Origin: CAYZPB01 sp964480445
Lineage (GTDB): Bacteria > Bacillota > Bacilli > Tepidibacillales > Tepidibacillaceae
DNA: 9,352 nt
Assembly: GCA_964480445.1 (NCBI GenBank)
Contig: CAYZPB010000038.1
Span: 1-9,352 of the forward strand
Reading direction: 5' to 3'
Position numbers and translations under genes: made by a program. Below the pieces are notes generated by a model that was not told the origin of the DNA, did not search any database, and saw nothing but the letters and a program-made list of their open reading frames with translations. How positions within the stretch are numbered: the stretch's first letter is position 1; each line of letters opens with the position of its first letter. Below, in pieces: positions 1 through 7,230 of this stretch.

Positions 1-1239
1 TTCTTTCACTGGAAACGTAATGCGAAAATCTGTTCCGACCCCGACAGTACTTATTAAATCGACTTTTCCACCATGCTCCTCAATAATCCAAGCCGCTATC
101 GCTAGTCCAAGTCCTGTACCGCCTGCTTCACGCGAACGTGCTTTATCAACGCGATAAAACCTTCCAAAAATCAACTTCTGATCTTGACTACTAATTCCCA
201 CTCCAGTATCTTTTACACTAAGTTGAACTTCACTTTCATTCTGCCTCAAGGCTACTTCTACCTTGCCCCCAGCCTTCGTATACTTCAAAGCATTATCAAG
301 TAGAATTATTAACAACTGTCTAATGCGAAACTCGTCAGCATACAGATATATTGCTTGATTATTTTTGGCCTGCAAATCAACCTCGGCTTGATTAAACAGG
401 GGCTGCACTTCTTCAACAATTTCTTTTACTAAATTAGTTAAGTCAATATACTCTTTCTGGAATTGCAATTGATTGGCGTCTTTTTTAGCAAGTAAAAGAA
501 GATCTGCCGTTAGTTGTGCCATCTGCTGTGTCTCTGACTGAATATTATTTAGCCAGCGAATATTATCATTAACGCTCTGTTCTTTGTTAGCAACCATCGC
601 CTCAAGATTAGCTTGAATTACCGAAAGCGGTGTGCGTATTTCATGTGATACATCAGCAATAAATTCTTTTTGCTGCTCCCAAGAACGTCTAACCGGAACT
701 AATGATTTGCCAATCAAGAACCAATTGATTAATGCCAGTAAAAATACACTTGCGATATTTAAAATGATTAGTGAAGATAGTAAAGTGCGCATAAAGGAAA
801 TCTCGCGATCAATATTGATTAAAACCTGAATAACGCCTTTTTCTCCACCTTTTTCCGCAGGAACCGACAAAATTCTAATCATTCCACGGCCTTCAACCTC
901 TAAATCGACGTACATATTTTTATTTTTTTCAACCGCCAGCTCCGCATATTCTCTAACAGTAGTGGCGATAAAATCCTTGTTTTCTTCAGTAATCGGTGCT
1001 TTCGACAATGTAGTAATGTCCAACTGCTCATCACGTAGAACATAGATACAGTTTACTGGAATAGCTGGCAGTTGACAGAGATTCTGCACTCGCTCAGCCG
1101 CTATATCAAGATTATTATTTAGCCGATTATAGACATGACTGTCCATAAGAAGATAAATCACAACTGAAAAAAACGTTAAAAATATAATTAGAATTATAGT
1201 ATTATGTATTGTTAAACCAACCCGTAATTTATTAATCAT
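1..1239 (-). CDS. Sensor histidine kinase (CiaH/OmpR-partner type), C-terminal end cut by the window edge
   Basis: Membrane sensor kinase that should autophosphorylate on a histidine and pass the phosphate to the response regulator encoded just upstream. I translated the minus strand from the ATG at 1239-1237; it stays open for 413 codons to base 1. Residues about 13-32 and 152-176 are hydrophobic membrane segments enclosing a sensor region of about 120 residues that I do not recognise. The dimerisation/phosphoacceptor motif FIADVSHEIRTPLS places the histidine at 199. The ATPase domain shows an N box (DNALKY, N316), G1 box DTGVGIS (344-350) and G2 box GTGLGLA (374-380). These cover the whole kinase core, so only a few C-terminal residues are probably missing. 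The start overlaps the regulator stop by 8 bases (ATGATTAA), implying translational coupling. Membrane topology and partner are inferred; the signal sensed is unknown. Confidence 0.96.
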   Translation of the reverse strand, partial: MINKLRVGLTIHNTIILIIFLTFFSVVIYLLMDSHVYNRLNNNLDIAAERVQNLCQLPAIPVNCIYVLRDEQLDITTLSKAPITEENKDFIATTVREYAELAVEKNKNMYVDLEVEGRGMIRILSVPAEKGGEKGVIQVLINIDREISFMRTLLSSLIILNIASVFLLALINWFLIGKSLVPVRRSWEQQKEFIADVSHEIRTPLSVIQANLEAMVANKEQSVNDNIRWLNNIQSETQQMAQLTADLLLLAKKDANQLQFQKEYIDLTNLVKEIVEEVQPLFNQAEVDLQAKNNQAIYLYADEFRIRQLLIILLDNALKYTKAGGKVEVALRQNESEVQLSVKDTGVGISSQDQKLIFGRFYRVDKARSREAGGTGLGLAIAAWIIEEHGGKVDLISTVGVGTDFRITFPVKE

Positions 1240-1915
1240 TTTCTTTCGTTACCCTTAGCAAGTAGCCAAGATTACGTACTGTCTCTAGCTCGATTCCTGC
1301 ATCCTTGCCAATTTTTTTGCGAAGGTGGTGAACATATATTTCTACATTATTTAGCATAATATCTGCTTCATAGCCCCAGATTTTATCGAGAATCTGTTCG
1401 CGAGTAAAAACTTGTTCAGGACGGCGCATCAACATTTCTAAGAGCTGTCCTTCTTTGGCAGATAAGATCTGATCCCGATTATTAATTCTTAACATCTGAT
1501 TAGCGCAATTATATGTAACTTTACCCAATTTCAAATAGTCACCATCAGTCTCACGAGCAGCGCGCCTTACAAGCGACCTAATGCGAGCAATTAGTTCTTC
1601 TGTTGCAAAAGGCTTAACTAGGTAATCGTCAGCACCAAGCTCTAATCCACGGACACGATCCTCTATTTCATCCTTGGCAGTTAGTAACAGAATCGGAGTC
1701 TGATAGCCTTTCTTTCGCAGAATTTGTAGTATCTCAAGACCATTACGTTCTGGAAGCATAATATCAAGAATTATTGCATCATAGATTGGTTTAAGTCCCA
1801 ACTCGAGGCCCGTTTCACCATCATAGGCAATATCTGTATAAATCTTTTCTTTTTCTAAAAGAAATTGAAGTGCTTCAGTTAGCTTTCTGTTATCTTCAAC
1901 TAAAAGAACGCGCAT
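1232..1915 (-). CDS. OmpR/PhoB-family response regulator, CiaR-like
   Basis: DNA-binding response regulator of 227 residues, the usual length for this family. The receiver domain (about 1-118) keeps the acidic pocket E7/D8, phosphoacceptor D51 (in LDIMLPERNG), T79 and K101 (in ADDYLVKPF). The C-terminal winged helix (about 128-222) ends in the typical recognition helix VEIYVHHLRKKI and the wing ETVRNLGYLLR. The start is fixed by an AAAGGGG site 8 bases upstream. It is transcribed away from the CRISPR locus, first in an operon with the sensor kinase, which begins within its last codons. The best family guess is CiaR-like, based on sequence flavour and on a TTTAAG-N5-CTTAAG direct repeat in its own promoter. 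This name is an inference; ArlR- or other OmpR-like regulators remain possible, so no symbol is given. Whether it also affects the cas genes is unknown. Confidence 0.96.
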   Translation of the reverse strand: MRVLLVEDNRKLTEALQFLLEKEKIYTDIAYDGETGLELGLKPIYDAIILDIMLPERNGLEILQILRKKGYQTPILLLTAKDEIEDRVRGLELGADDYLVKPFATEELIARIRSLVRRAARETDGDYLKLGKVTYNCANQMLRINNRDQILSAKEGQLLEMLMRRPEQVFTREQILDKIWGYEADIMLNNVEIYVHHLRKKIGKDAGIELETVRNLGYLLRVTKEND

Positions 1916-1923
1916 ATAACTTG

Positions 1924-1930
1924 CCCCTTT
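1924..1930 (-). promoter_or_regulatory. Ribosome binding site of the response regulator
   Basis: AAAGGGG on the minus strand, 8 bases before the ATG at 1915. This near-ideal spacing supports the chosen start. Confidence 0.8.
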
Positions 1931-1953
1931 GCATTATATTTTGCTGTAACCTA

Positions 1954-1974
1954 GATTAAGTATACGACTTAATC
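1954..1974. repeat. Perfect inverted repeat in the regulator 5' leader
   Basis: GATTAAGT and ACTTAATC form exact 8-base arms around a 5-base gap (ATACG). It lies between the predicted regulator promoter (start near 1989) and its ribosome binding site, so it would form a hairpin in the 5' untranslated RNA or serve as a two-fold operator. No T-run follows on either strand, so it is not an intrinsic terminator. The binding factor is unknown. Confidence 0.55.
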
Positions 1975-1995
1975 ACGGGGCCTTTCAATACATTT

Positions 1996-2028
1996 AGTAT
2001 AGCACGGGAATCTTAAGGTTTTCTTAAA
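1996..2028 (-). promoter_or_regulatory. Promoter of the two-component operon with a CiaR-box-like direct repeat
   Basis: Read on the minus strand, TTTAAG (2028-2023), five bases (AAAAC) and CTTAAG (2017-2012) form a tandem direct repeat with an 11-base period, one helical turn. The -10 box TATACT (2001-1996) follows 10 bases later and has the extended TGN element (TGC) in front. No good -35 hexamer is present, so the promoter looks activator-dependent, with the regulator binding in place of the -35. The direct repeat matches the known CiaR binding pattern TTTAAG-N5-TTTAAG except for one base. Expected transcription start is near 1989. Autoregulation by the adjacent regulator is inferred. Confidence 0.6.
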
Positions 2029-2042
2029 AAAAGAGGGGAGCT

Positions 2043-2072
2043 CCTTTATATTGTAATCTTTTACAATAAAGG
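2043..2072. repeat. Imperfect inverted repeat, candidate operator
   Basis: The left arm CCTTTATATTGTAA and right arm TTACAATAAAGG pair around TCTT, with an extra AT in the left arm. The core is ATTGTAA-N4-TTACAAT. There is no T-run on either side, so it is not a terminator. It lies between the regulator promoter and the tracrRNA terminator. Part of it (TTGTAA at 2051, then TAATAT at 2074, 17 bases apart) could act as a weak rightward promoter. The spacing resembles a Rex-type operator but the half-sites do not match Rex, so no factor is assigned. Confidence 0.45.
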
Positions 2073-2120
2073 ATAATATAGAAGTAATTAAATGGACGGG
2101 ATTTTCACACTTTTTAAAAC

Positions 2121-2142
2121 AAAAAAACTCCTAGAGGAGTTT
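2121..2142 (-). terminator. Intrinsic terminator of the tracrRNA
   Basis: On the minus strand a 7-base-pair stem (AAACTCC / GGAGTTT) with loop TCTA is followed by an unbroken run of seven T (2127-2121), a classic rho-independent terminator. It doubles as the last hairpin of the tracrRNA. On the plus strand the hairpin is followed only by a broken T tract (TTTCTT), so rightward termination would be weak. Confidence 0.9.
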
Positions 2143-2220
2143 CTTCGTGCACCATCGTGCAGTAGGTCCGAGCCTACGTGGTCGCTAAAAGCTTATTTGA
2201 ACCTTGTAGTGTTTTTCAGT
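2121..2220 (-). ncRNA. tracrRNA (trans-activating CRISPR RNA), about 100 nt
   Basis: The RNA pairs with the CRISPR repeat so that pre-crRNA can be processed and loaded on Cas9. Reading leftward from a start near 2220, the first 26 bases are an anti-repeat. Repeat bases 1-7 pair with its 3' part (G-U wobbles at bases 1 and 7), then there is a bulge (A on the repeat side, AAGG on the tracr side). Repeat bases 9-15 and 17-23 pair next, with A16 bulged out. This stem-bulge-stem layout matches known II-A duplexes. After AAAUAAG come a 3-base-pair nexus-like hairpin (GCU-UUU-AGC, 2192-2184), a hairpin GUAGG/CCUAC (2177-2162), a hairpin UGCAC-GAUG-GUGCA (2161-2148) and the terminator hairpin. The gene is antisense to the region just upstream of cas9, as in S. 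pyogenes. Folding was done by eye. Confidence 0.9.
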
Positions 2221-2225
2221 AATTA
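2197..2225 (+). promoter_or_regulatory. Candidate cas operon promoter inside the tracrRNA gene
   Basis: TTGAAC (2197-2202) and TAATTA (2220-2225) are separated by 17 bases and would start transcription near 2232, giving cas9 a leader of about 29 bases that carries its ribosome binding site. The -10 is weak. The -35 lies within anti-repeat DNA. A weaker alternative lies further upstream at 2051-2079; mRNA from there would run antisense through the whole tracrRNA. Confidence 0.4.
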
Positions 2226-2226
2226 A

Positions 2227-2254
2227 ATTATATCATAAAGAGAAAGGGTGTCAA
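2227..2254 (-). promoter_or_regulatory. tracrRNA promoter (consensus, extended -10)
   Basis: On the minus strand the consensus -35 TTGACA (2254-2249) and consensus -10 TATAAT (2232-2227) are 16 bases apart, with TGA in front of the -10 forming an extended element. Start is predicted near 2220, exactly where complementarity to the CRISPR repeat begins. It is the strongest promoter visible in the window. The -35 lies between the cas9 ribosome binding site and the cas9 ATG. Confidence 0.87.
2243..2248 (+). promoter_or_regulatory. Ribosome binding site of cas9
   Basis: AAAGGG lies 12 bases before the ATG at 2261, slightly farther than ideal. A TAA directly precedes that ATG in frame, so translation cannot start further upstream; this decides the start. 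Confidence 0.65.
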
Positions 2255-2260
2255 TTGTAA

Positions 2261-5200
2261 ATGGAAGAAAAGAAGAATGCTTATTTTTTAGGACTAGACG
2301 TTGGTACAAACTCAATTGGTTATGCGGTAACAGATTTAAATTACACACCTTTGTTTTATAGAAGAAAAAGAATGCTTGGAGTCTCACTGTTTCAAGGAGC
2401 AGATTTAAAAAGTGATAGAAGATCTTTTCGGAGCGCACGCAGAAGATTAAGAAGAAAGCAGCAACGAATTCAACTTATCCAAGAATTTTTCGCGACAGAA
2501 ATCGCGAATAAAGATGACCGATTCTTTATAAGAATAAAAGAAAGTGCTTTATGGCCAGAAGATAAATCCTCTGCTAAAGATATCTCTCTATTATTTAATG
2601 ATTCACTCTACACCGACAAAGAGTACTACACGAAATATCCTACAATTCATCATCTGATAATGGACCTAATAGAAGATTCAGACCCTAAAGATATTAGGCT
2701 TGTATATTTAGCTATTGCATATCTTACAAAGAATCGCGGACATTTCCTTAGCTCCATGGATGAAGACAGCATCAATATAGTAGAGGATTTTAATGACACT
2801 TACGAAAAATTTATTTCTTACATTAAAGAAAATGGAAACCTTGACCTTAATATAAATCGCGAACACTTTAGAAAAGTTTTGAAAAAAGAGACCGGTATTA
2901 ATAATAAAAAATCATTGTTTACAGAGGTGTTTGATCTAAAAGAATTAAAAAAACAGATAGCCGATGAAGTGAACGAAGTAGCTTATAATCCGATTTCAAT
3001 TATTGCATTGCTAAGCGGAGGGTCGGTTCAATTAAAAACTCTTTTTATGCAGAAATCAGAGGAGTATGCTGAATTGCAATCTATATCATTAGAAAAGTCT
3101 CTAGAAGATTTGGAGCTAGCTCTACATGAAATAGGCGATGATTCCGATTTAATTCTTATGTTAAAGTCTTTATACGACTGGAAAGAGTTGGTAAATATTC
3201 TTGGTGATGAAGGTTCCGAATATATCTCTAAATCTAAAGTAGCAATGTATGAACAACATCGGAAAGATTTAAAAACGTTGAAAATGTTTGTGCTGGATTG
3301 CTCGACAAAAGATACATATAACAAAATATTCAAAGCAAACCCTAGCGAACCAAATTACGCAGCTTACGTATATAACCACAACGATCGGAAAATAATCAAA
3401 AGAAAGGCAACTGAAGAGGATTTTTATAAGTTTTTAAAAAAAGAGCTAGACAGCATAAGCCCCACAAAAGCCTATGAAACTTTTTACAATGATATGTTAG
3501 ATAGAATTGAATTAAGGACTTTTTTACCGAAGCAGAAAACAAAAAGTAATAATGTAATACCCTATCAATTGCATCTCCATCAAGTTAAATCTATTTTGAG
3601 TAATGCAGAAAAATATTTACCTTTTCTTATGGAAAAGGATCAGGAAGGATTAGCTGTTTCAGACAAAATCATCGCTACTTTTAAATTTCGAGTACCTTAC
3701 TATGTTGGTGTGCTTAATACAAACAGTAGTTTTAGTTGGGTAGTGAGAGGTCCCGAAAAAATATATCCTTGGAATATTGACCAAGTTGTAGATTACGACC
3801 AGAGTGAAGAGGCTTTTATCGATCAGATGATAGGACGGTGTACCTACCTTCCCCTATACTCTGTTGTCCCTAAAAAGTCTCTTCTCTATCAGAAATATGA
3901 AGTTCTAAACGAAATTAATAATTTAAAAATAAATGGTATTCCAATAGATGTTGAACTAAAACAAGAACTTTATAATAACCTTTTCTGTAAAAGAAACAAA
4001 AGAATAAGTGTTACAAGGAAGGATATTTCCAACTATTTAACTGCTAACAAAGGGAAAGGTGATTATATATTATCTGGTATTGATGAGAAAATTAATTCTT
4101 CTCTGAGTTCATATCATGACTTTAAACGATTGCTTCAAAAAAAAGTTTTAAATGAGCAGCAAGTAGAGATGATTATTAAAAGAATATCATCTACTACAGA
4201 TCAGAATAGGCTAGATAAATGGTTAAAAACAAATTTTCCGCAGGTCAATGAAGACGATCGAAAATATCTAACTAGGCTTAAATATAAAGATTATGGACGA
4301 TTATCTAAACAATTTTTGTCTGGAATTGAAGGCACAGATAAAAACACTGGACAAGTTTTTACTATTCTCGAAGCTTTATGGGAAACTAACGATAACTTGA
4401 TGCAATTGCTTTCCGATAAGTACACTTTCAAAGAAATAATAACTGCACAGATCAACGAAATATTAGAAAGCAATGAGAAAACACTAGACGAAAAAATGGA
4501 TGAGATGTATATTTCTAATCCTGTAAGAAGACAGATTAGAAAGACCACTGATATAGTAAACGAATTAGTAAAGATACAGGGTGAACCACCACAGAAAATT
4601 TTCGTAGAGATGGCTCGAGGTGGAACCTTACAACAAAGAAACAAGCGTACAAAAAGTAGAAAAGTAGCTTTGCAAGAGCTAATGAAAAACGCAGAGGTGG
4701 ATGTTCGCTATCTTGCAGAAGAGCTTGAAACTTGCTCTGAAAACCAGTTGCAAAGCAAAAAATTATTTTTGTATTTTACACAACTAGGTCGATGTGTTTA
4801 CACTGGCAAACCCATTAACTTGCAATCTATTATTGAAAACCGTGGCGAATTCGATATTGACCATATTTGGCCTAGATCAAAGATTGCAGATGACAGTATA
4901 GATAACACAGTTTTATCAGATAGTACTTATAATGAAAATGTTAAAGGCAATAGCTATCCCATTCTACCCTCAACGCGAAAGGCAATGTATTATGAGTGGA
5001 AAAAACTTAAAGACAGTGGCTTTATTACTGAGACTAAATTTAGTCGTCTTACAAGGGCTACTCCTTTTACTGAAGAGGAGATGTGGAATTTTATAAATCG
5101 TCAATTGGTAGAAACAAGGCAGTCTACTAAAGCACTTACTGTTTTATTACAAGAAAAATTCCCTGATACTGAGATTGTCTTTGTTAAGGCAGGTCTGGTT

Positions 5201-6364
5201 TCTGATTTCCGCAACGAATTTAGTTTACCGAAATCAAGAGTTATCAACGATCTACACCACGCTAAAGACGCATACTTAAATATAGTTGTTGGTAACGTCT
5301 ATCATGAACGATTTACAAGGAGTTGGTTCTTAAAAAATAGCTCCTCATATAACTTAAAAATATCTGCTTTATTTAAAAGAGAATTAATGAAAGGTGACTA
5401 TCTAGTCTGGGCCGGCGACAAAGAGCTGGCGAGAATAAAGAATGAAACAAACAATAACAATATACAAGTCGTTGCAAATCCATTTACACGAAAAGGTGGC
5501 TTTTATGATCAAATGCCTTTGAAAGCTGGAGTTAACTCGATTGCTTATAACTTGAAACAAGACATGCCAGCAGAAAAGTATGGAGGATATGGTAAGCCTA
5601 CGGCTTCGTATTTTGTTCTTGTAAGCTTTATGGTTAATGAAAAAAAAGAAGTAATGTTTATTCCTGTAGACCTAATTGCAAGCCAACAGTTCGAAAGCAA
5701 TGAAGAATATAGAAGTAAATACTTGTATGAAGCTATTCAAGACTATTATTCAAAGAAGATTAACCTAACCGAAATTGAAATCCTATTAAATGGTCAACCA
5801 ATTAAAATCGACTCTGTAATCGAACTAGATGGTTATCGTATGTGCATAAAGGGCAAAACAGGAGGGGTAAGTTTGTCTTTAGGTCCCTCTACTGATGCAT
5901 ATTATAATATTAATGAAGAAGCATATATAAGAAGACTCGATGCAATAACTAACAAAATTGCAAAAAACGACAAAATCTTAATAAGTGAAAAATACGATAA
6001 AATTAACGCTAATGATAATATTGAACTCTATGATTTATTGCTAAGTAAAATTAGTAGCCACCCTTTTAATAAAAGACCCAATAGCGGGATTAACTTGTTG
6101 GTCGAAGGTAGGGATGTTTTTGTTAGTAAGGCAGACGACCTCCATGGGCAGGCAAAAGTTTTGCTAGAAATTATATCAATAATGACCAGAGGGGCAGCTT
6201 CGGTCGACTTGCGTTTTCTAAGCAAAACAAAGTCGGCTTGTAATCCTGTCATTAATTTAAAGCTTAGTAATCTTTTAAAAAAATATAATTATGTACGTAT
6301 TATCAATCAATCTCCCACGGGCCTTTATGAAAACAAGTCAGAGAATCTGTTAAGCTTGCTATGA
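2261..6364 (+). CDS. cas9: Cas9 RNA-guided DNA endonuclease, type II-A
   Basis: Effector nuclease that uses a crRNA:tracrRNA duplex to cut both strands of matching DNA; in II-A systems it also helps select PAM-bearing new spacers. At 1367 residues it is almost the length of S. pyogenes Cas9 (1368). Visible parts: RuvC-I at the N-terminus (FLGLDVGTNSIGYAV, D13); arginine-rich bridge helix (about 50-78); helical recognition lobe (about 80-740); RuvC-II (KIFVEMARG, E783); HNH (EFDIDHIWPRS, catalytic H868, metal-ligand asparagine N891 or N893); RuvC-III (LHHAKDAYL, H999, H1000, D1003). The PAM-interacting domain runs from about 1080, with GGF at 1079-1081, KYGGYGKPTASYFVLV, and the C-terminal INQSPTGLYE. 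All nuclease residues are intact. Where S. pyogenes has the PAM-reading R1333/R1335, this protein has L1333/L1335 in NLKLS, so NGG preference is unlikely. The stop overlaps the cas1 start by 4 bases. Confidence 0.98.
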   Translation: MEEKKNAYFLGLDVGTNSIGYAVTDLNYTPLFYRRKRMLGVSLFQGADLKSDRRSFRSARRRLRRKQQRIQLIQEFFATEIANKDDRFFIRIKESALWPEDKSSAKDISLLFNDSLYTDKEYYTKYPTIHHLIMDLIEDSDPKDIRLVYLAIAYLTKNRGHFLSSMDEDSINIVEDFNDTYEKFISYIKENGNLDLNINREHFRKVLKKETGINNKKSLFTEVFDLKELKKQIADEVNEVAYNPISIIALLSGGSVQLKTLFMQKSEEYAELQSISLEKSLEDLELALHEIGDDSDLILMLKSLYDWKELVNILGDEGSEYISKSKVAMYEQHRKDLKTLKMFVLDCSTKDTYNKIFKANPSEPNYAAYVYNHNDRKIIKRKATEEDFYKFLKKELDSISPTKAYETFYNDMLDRIELRTFLPKQKTKSNNVIPYQLHLHQVKSILSNAEKYLPFLMEKDQEGLAVSDKIIATFKFRVPYYVGVLNTNSSFSWVVRGPEKIYPWNIDQVVDYDQSEEAFIDQMIGRCTYLPLYSVVPKKSLLYQKYEVLNEINNLKINGIPIDVELKQELYNNLFCKRNKRISVTRKDISNYLTANKGKGDYILSGIDEKINSSLSSYHDFKRLLQKKVLNEQQVEMIIKRISSTTDQNRLDKWLKTNFPQVNEDDRKYLTRLKYKDYGRLSKQFLSGIEGTDKNTGQVFTILEALWETNDNLMQLLSDKYTFKEIITAQINEILESNEKTLDEKMDEMYISNPVRRQIRKTTDIVNELVKIQGEPPQKIFVEMARGGTLQQRNKRTKSRKVALQELMKNAEVDVRYLAEELETCSENQLQSKKLFLYFTQLGRCVYTGKPINLQSIIENRGEFDIDHIWPRSKIADDSIDNTVLSDSTYNENVKGNSYPILPSTRKAMYYEWKKLKDSGFITETKFSRLTRATPFTEEEMWNFINRQLVETRQSTKALTVLLQEKFPDTEIVFVKAGLVSDFRNEFSLPKSRVINDLHHAKDAYLNIVVGNVYHERFTRSWFLKNSSSYNLKISALFKRELMKGDYLVWAGDKELARIKNETNNNNIQVVANPFTRKGGFYDQMPLKAGVNSIAYNLKQDMPAEKYGGYGKPTASYFVLVSFMVNEKKEVMFIPVDLIASQQFESNEEYRSKYLYEAIQDYYSKKINLTEIEILLNGQPIKIDSVIELDGYRMCIKGKTGGVSLSLGPSTDAYYNINEEAYIRRLDAITNKIAKNDKILISEKYDKINANDNIELYDLLLSKISSHPFNKRPNSGINLLVEGRDVFVSKADDLHGQAKVLLEIISIMTRGAASVDLRFLSKTKSACNPVINLKLSNLLKKYNYVRIINQSPTGLYENKSENLLSLL

Positions 6365-7230
6365 CTTGGCGAACAGTTATCATAGCAAATAGGTGTAAAC
6401 TCGACTTAAAGATGGGTTATCTTGTCGTTAGGGGCGCGGACACTAAAAGAATTTTCTTGGATGAAATTGCAATTGTCCTTGTCGAGGATAATGCTGTTTC
6501 TATAACTGGTGTACTTATGACAGCATTAATAGAAAAAAAGATTAAGGTAATTTTATGCGATAATAAAAGGAATCCTTGCGCTGAATTAATTCCCTACCGA
6601 GGTAGTCATGACTGTTCTCGAAAAATAAAAACTCAATTAAAATGGTCGGATTATATTAAAGGTGCTGTCTGGACAGAAATCGTTTCAGAAAAGATCAAGA
6701 AGCAAGCTTTATTACTTGAAAATGTTGATAAGCAGGAGTCGGCTGATTTATTAAAAAAATATGCGCAAGAATTAGAATTTAATGATCCTACTAACAGAGA
6801 AGGTCACGCAGCTAAAGTGTATTTTAATGCGCTTTTCGGTATGTCTTTTTCAAGAAGTGAAGAAAATATAATTAATGCTGCATTAAATTATGGTTATACA
6901 TTGCTTCTATCGGCTTTTAACAGAGAAATTGTTGCTAATGGTTATTTAACGCAGATAGGTATTTTTCACGACAACATGTTTAATCACTTTAATTTATCAA
7001 GTGATCTGATGGAGCCGTTCAGGCCCTATGTAGATAGGCTGGTTTATCAAAATGATTTCACTGTGTTTGAAAAGGAGGAGAAATATATAATGATCTCTCT
7101 TTTACATGAAACTGTCGTAATTAATAATATTAGGCAGACTTTACTTAATTCAATAAAACTATATACCCGTAGTGTCTTTGATGCTCTAAACGATAACGAC
7201 GCTTCTCAAATATTGTTTGCTCGGTTATGA
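6361..7230 (+). CDS. cas1: Cas1 integrase, type II
   Basis: Metal-dependent integrase that, as a Cas1-Cas2 complex, inserts new spacers next to the leader. The protein has 289 residues, normal for type II Cas1, and opens with the typical MTWRTVII. The conserved metal-binding residues are visible: E147 in NREGHAAKVYF, H203 in IGIFHDNMFN and E218 in DLMEPFRPYVD, matching the E-H-E pattern of the family. The N-terminal beta-rich part is about residues 1-75 and the helical catalytic part follows. The start ATG lies within the cas9 stop (ATGA). No clear Shine-Dalgarno site precedes it, so translation probably depends on ribosomes finishing cas9. Confidence 0.98.
   Translation: MTWRTVIIANRCKLDLKMGYLVVRGADTKRIFLDEIAIVLVEDNAVSITGVLMTALIEKKIKVILCDNKRNPCAELIPYRGSHDCSRKIKTQLKWSDYIKGAVWTEIVSEKIKKQALLLENVDKQESADLLKKYAQELEFNDPTNREGHAAKVYFNALFGMSFSRSEENIINAALNYGYTLLLSAFNREIVANGYLTQIGIFHDNMFNHFNLSSDLMEPFRPYVDRLVYQNDFTVFEKEEKYIMISLLHETVVINNIRQTLLNSIKLYTRSVFDALNDNDASQILFARL

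Noticed and set aside
632..829. Plus-strand frame of 65 codons
   Set aside because: It lies antisense to the histidine kinase across the second membrane segment and H box; low complexity and no ribosome binding site.
1933..1938. TATAAT on the minus strand just before the response regulator
   Set aside because: A start from it would fall inside the regulator's ribosome binding site, so it is unlikely to be the functional promoter.
2051..2065. Rex-type operator
   Set aside because: The 7-4-7 spacing fits, but the half-site is ATTGTAA rather than TTGTGAA, so assignment to Rex is not justified.
2223..2438. Minus-strand frame of 71 codons covering the start of cas9
   Set aside because: It is antisense to conserved Cas9 RuvC-I and bridge-helix codons and overlaps the tracrRNA promoter; no family resemblance.
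2261..2500. A long tracrRNA form starting inside cas9, like the S. pyogenes self-guide that represses the cas promoter
   Set aside because: I found no convincing minus-strand promoter there and no crRNA-like segment upstream of the anti-repeat, so it cannot be supported from the sequence.
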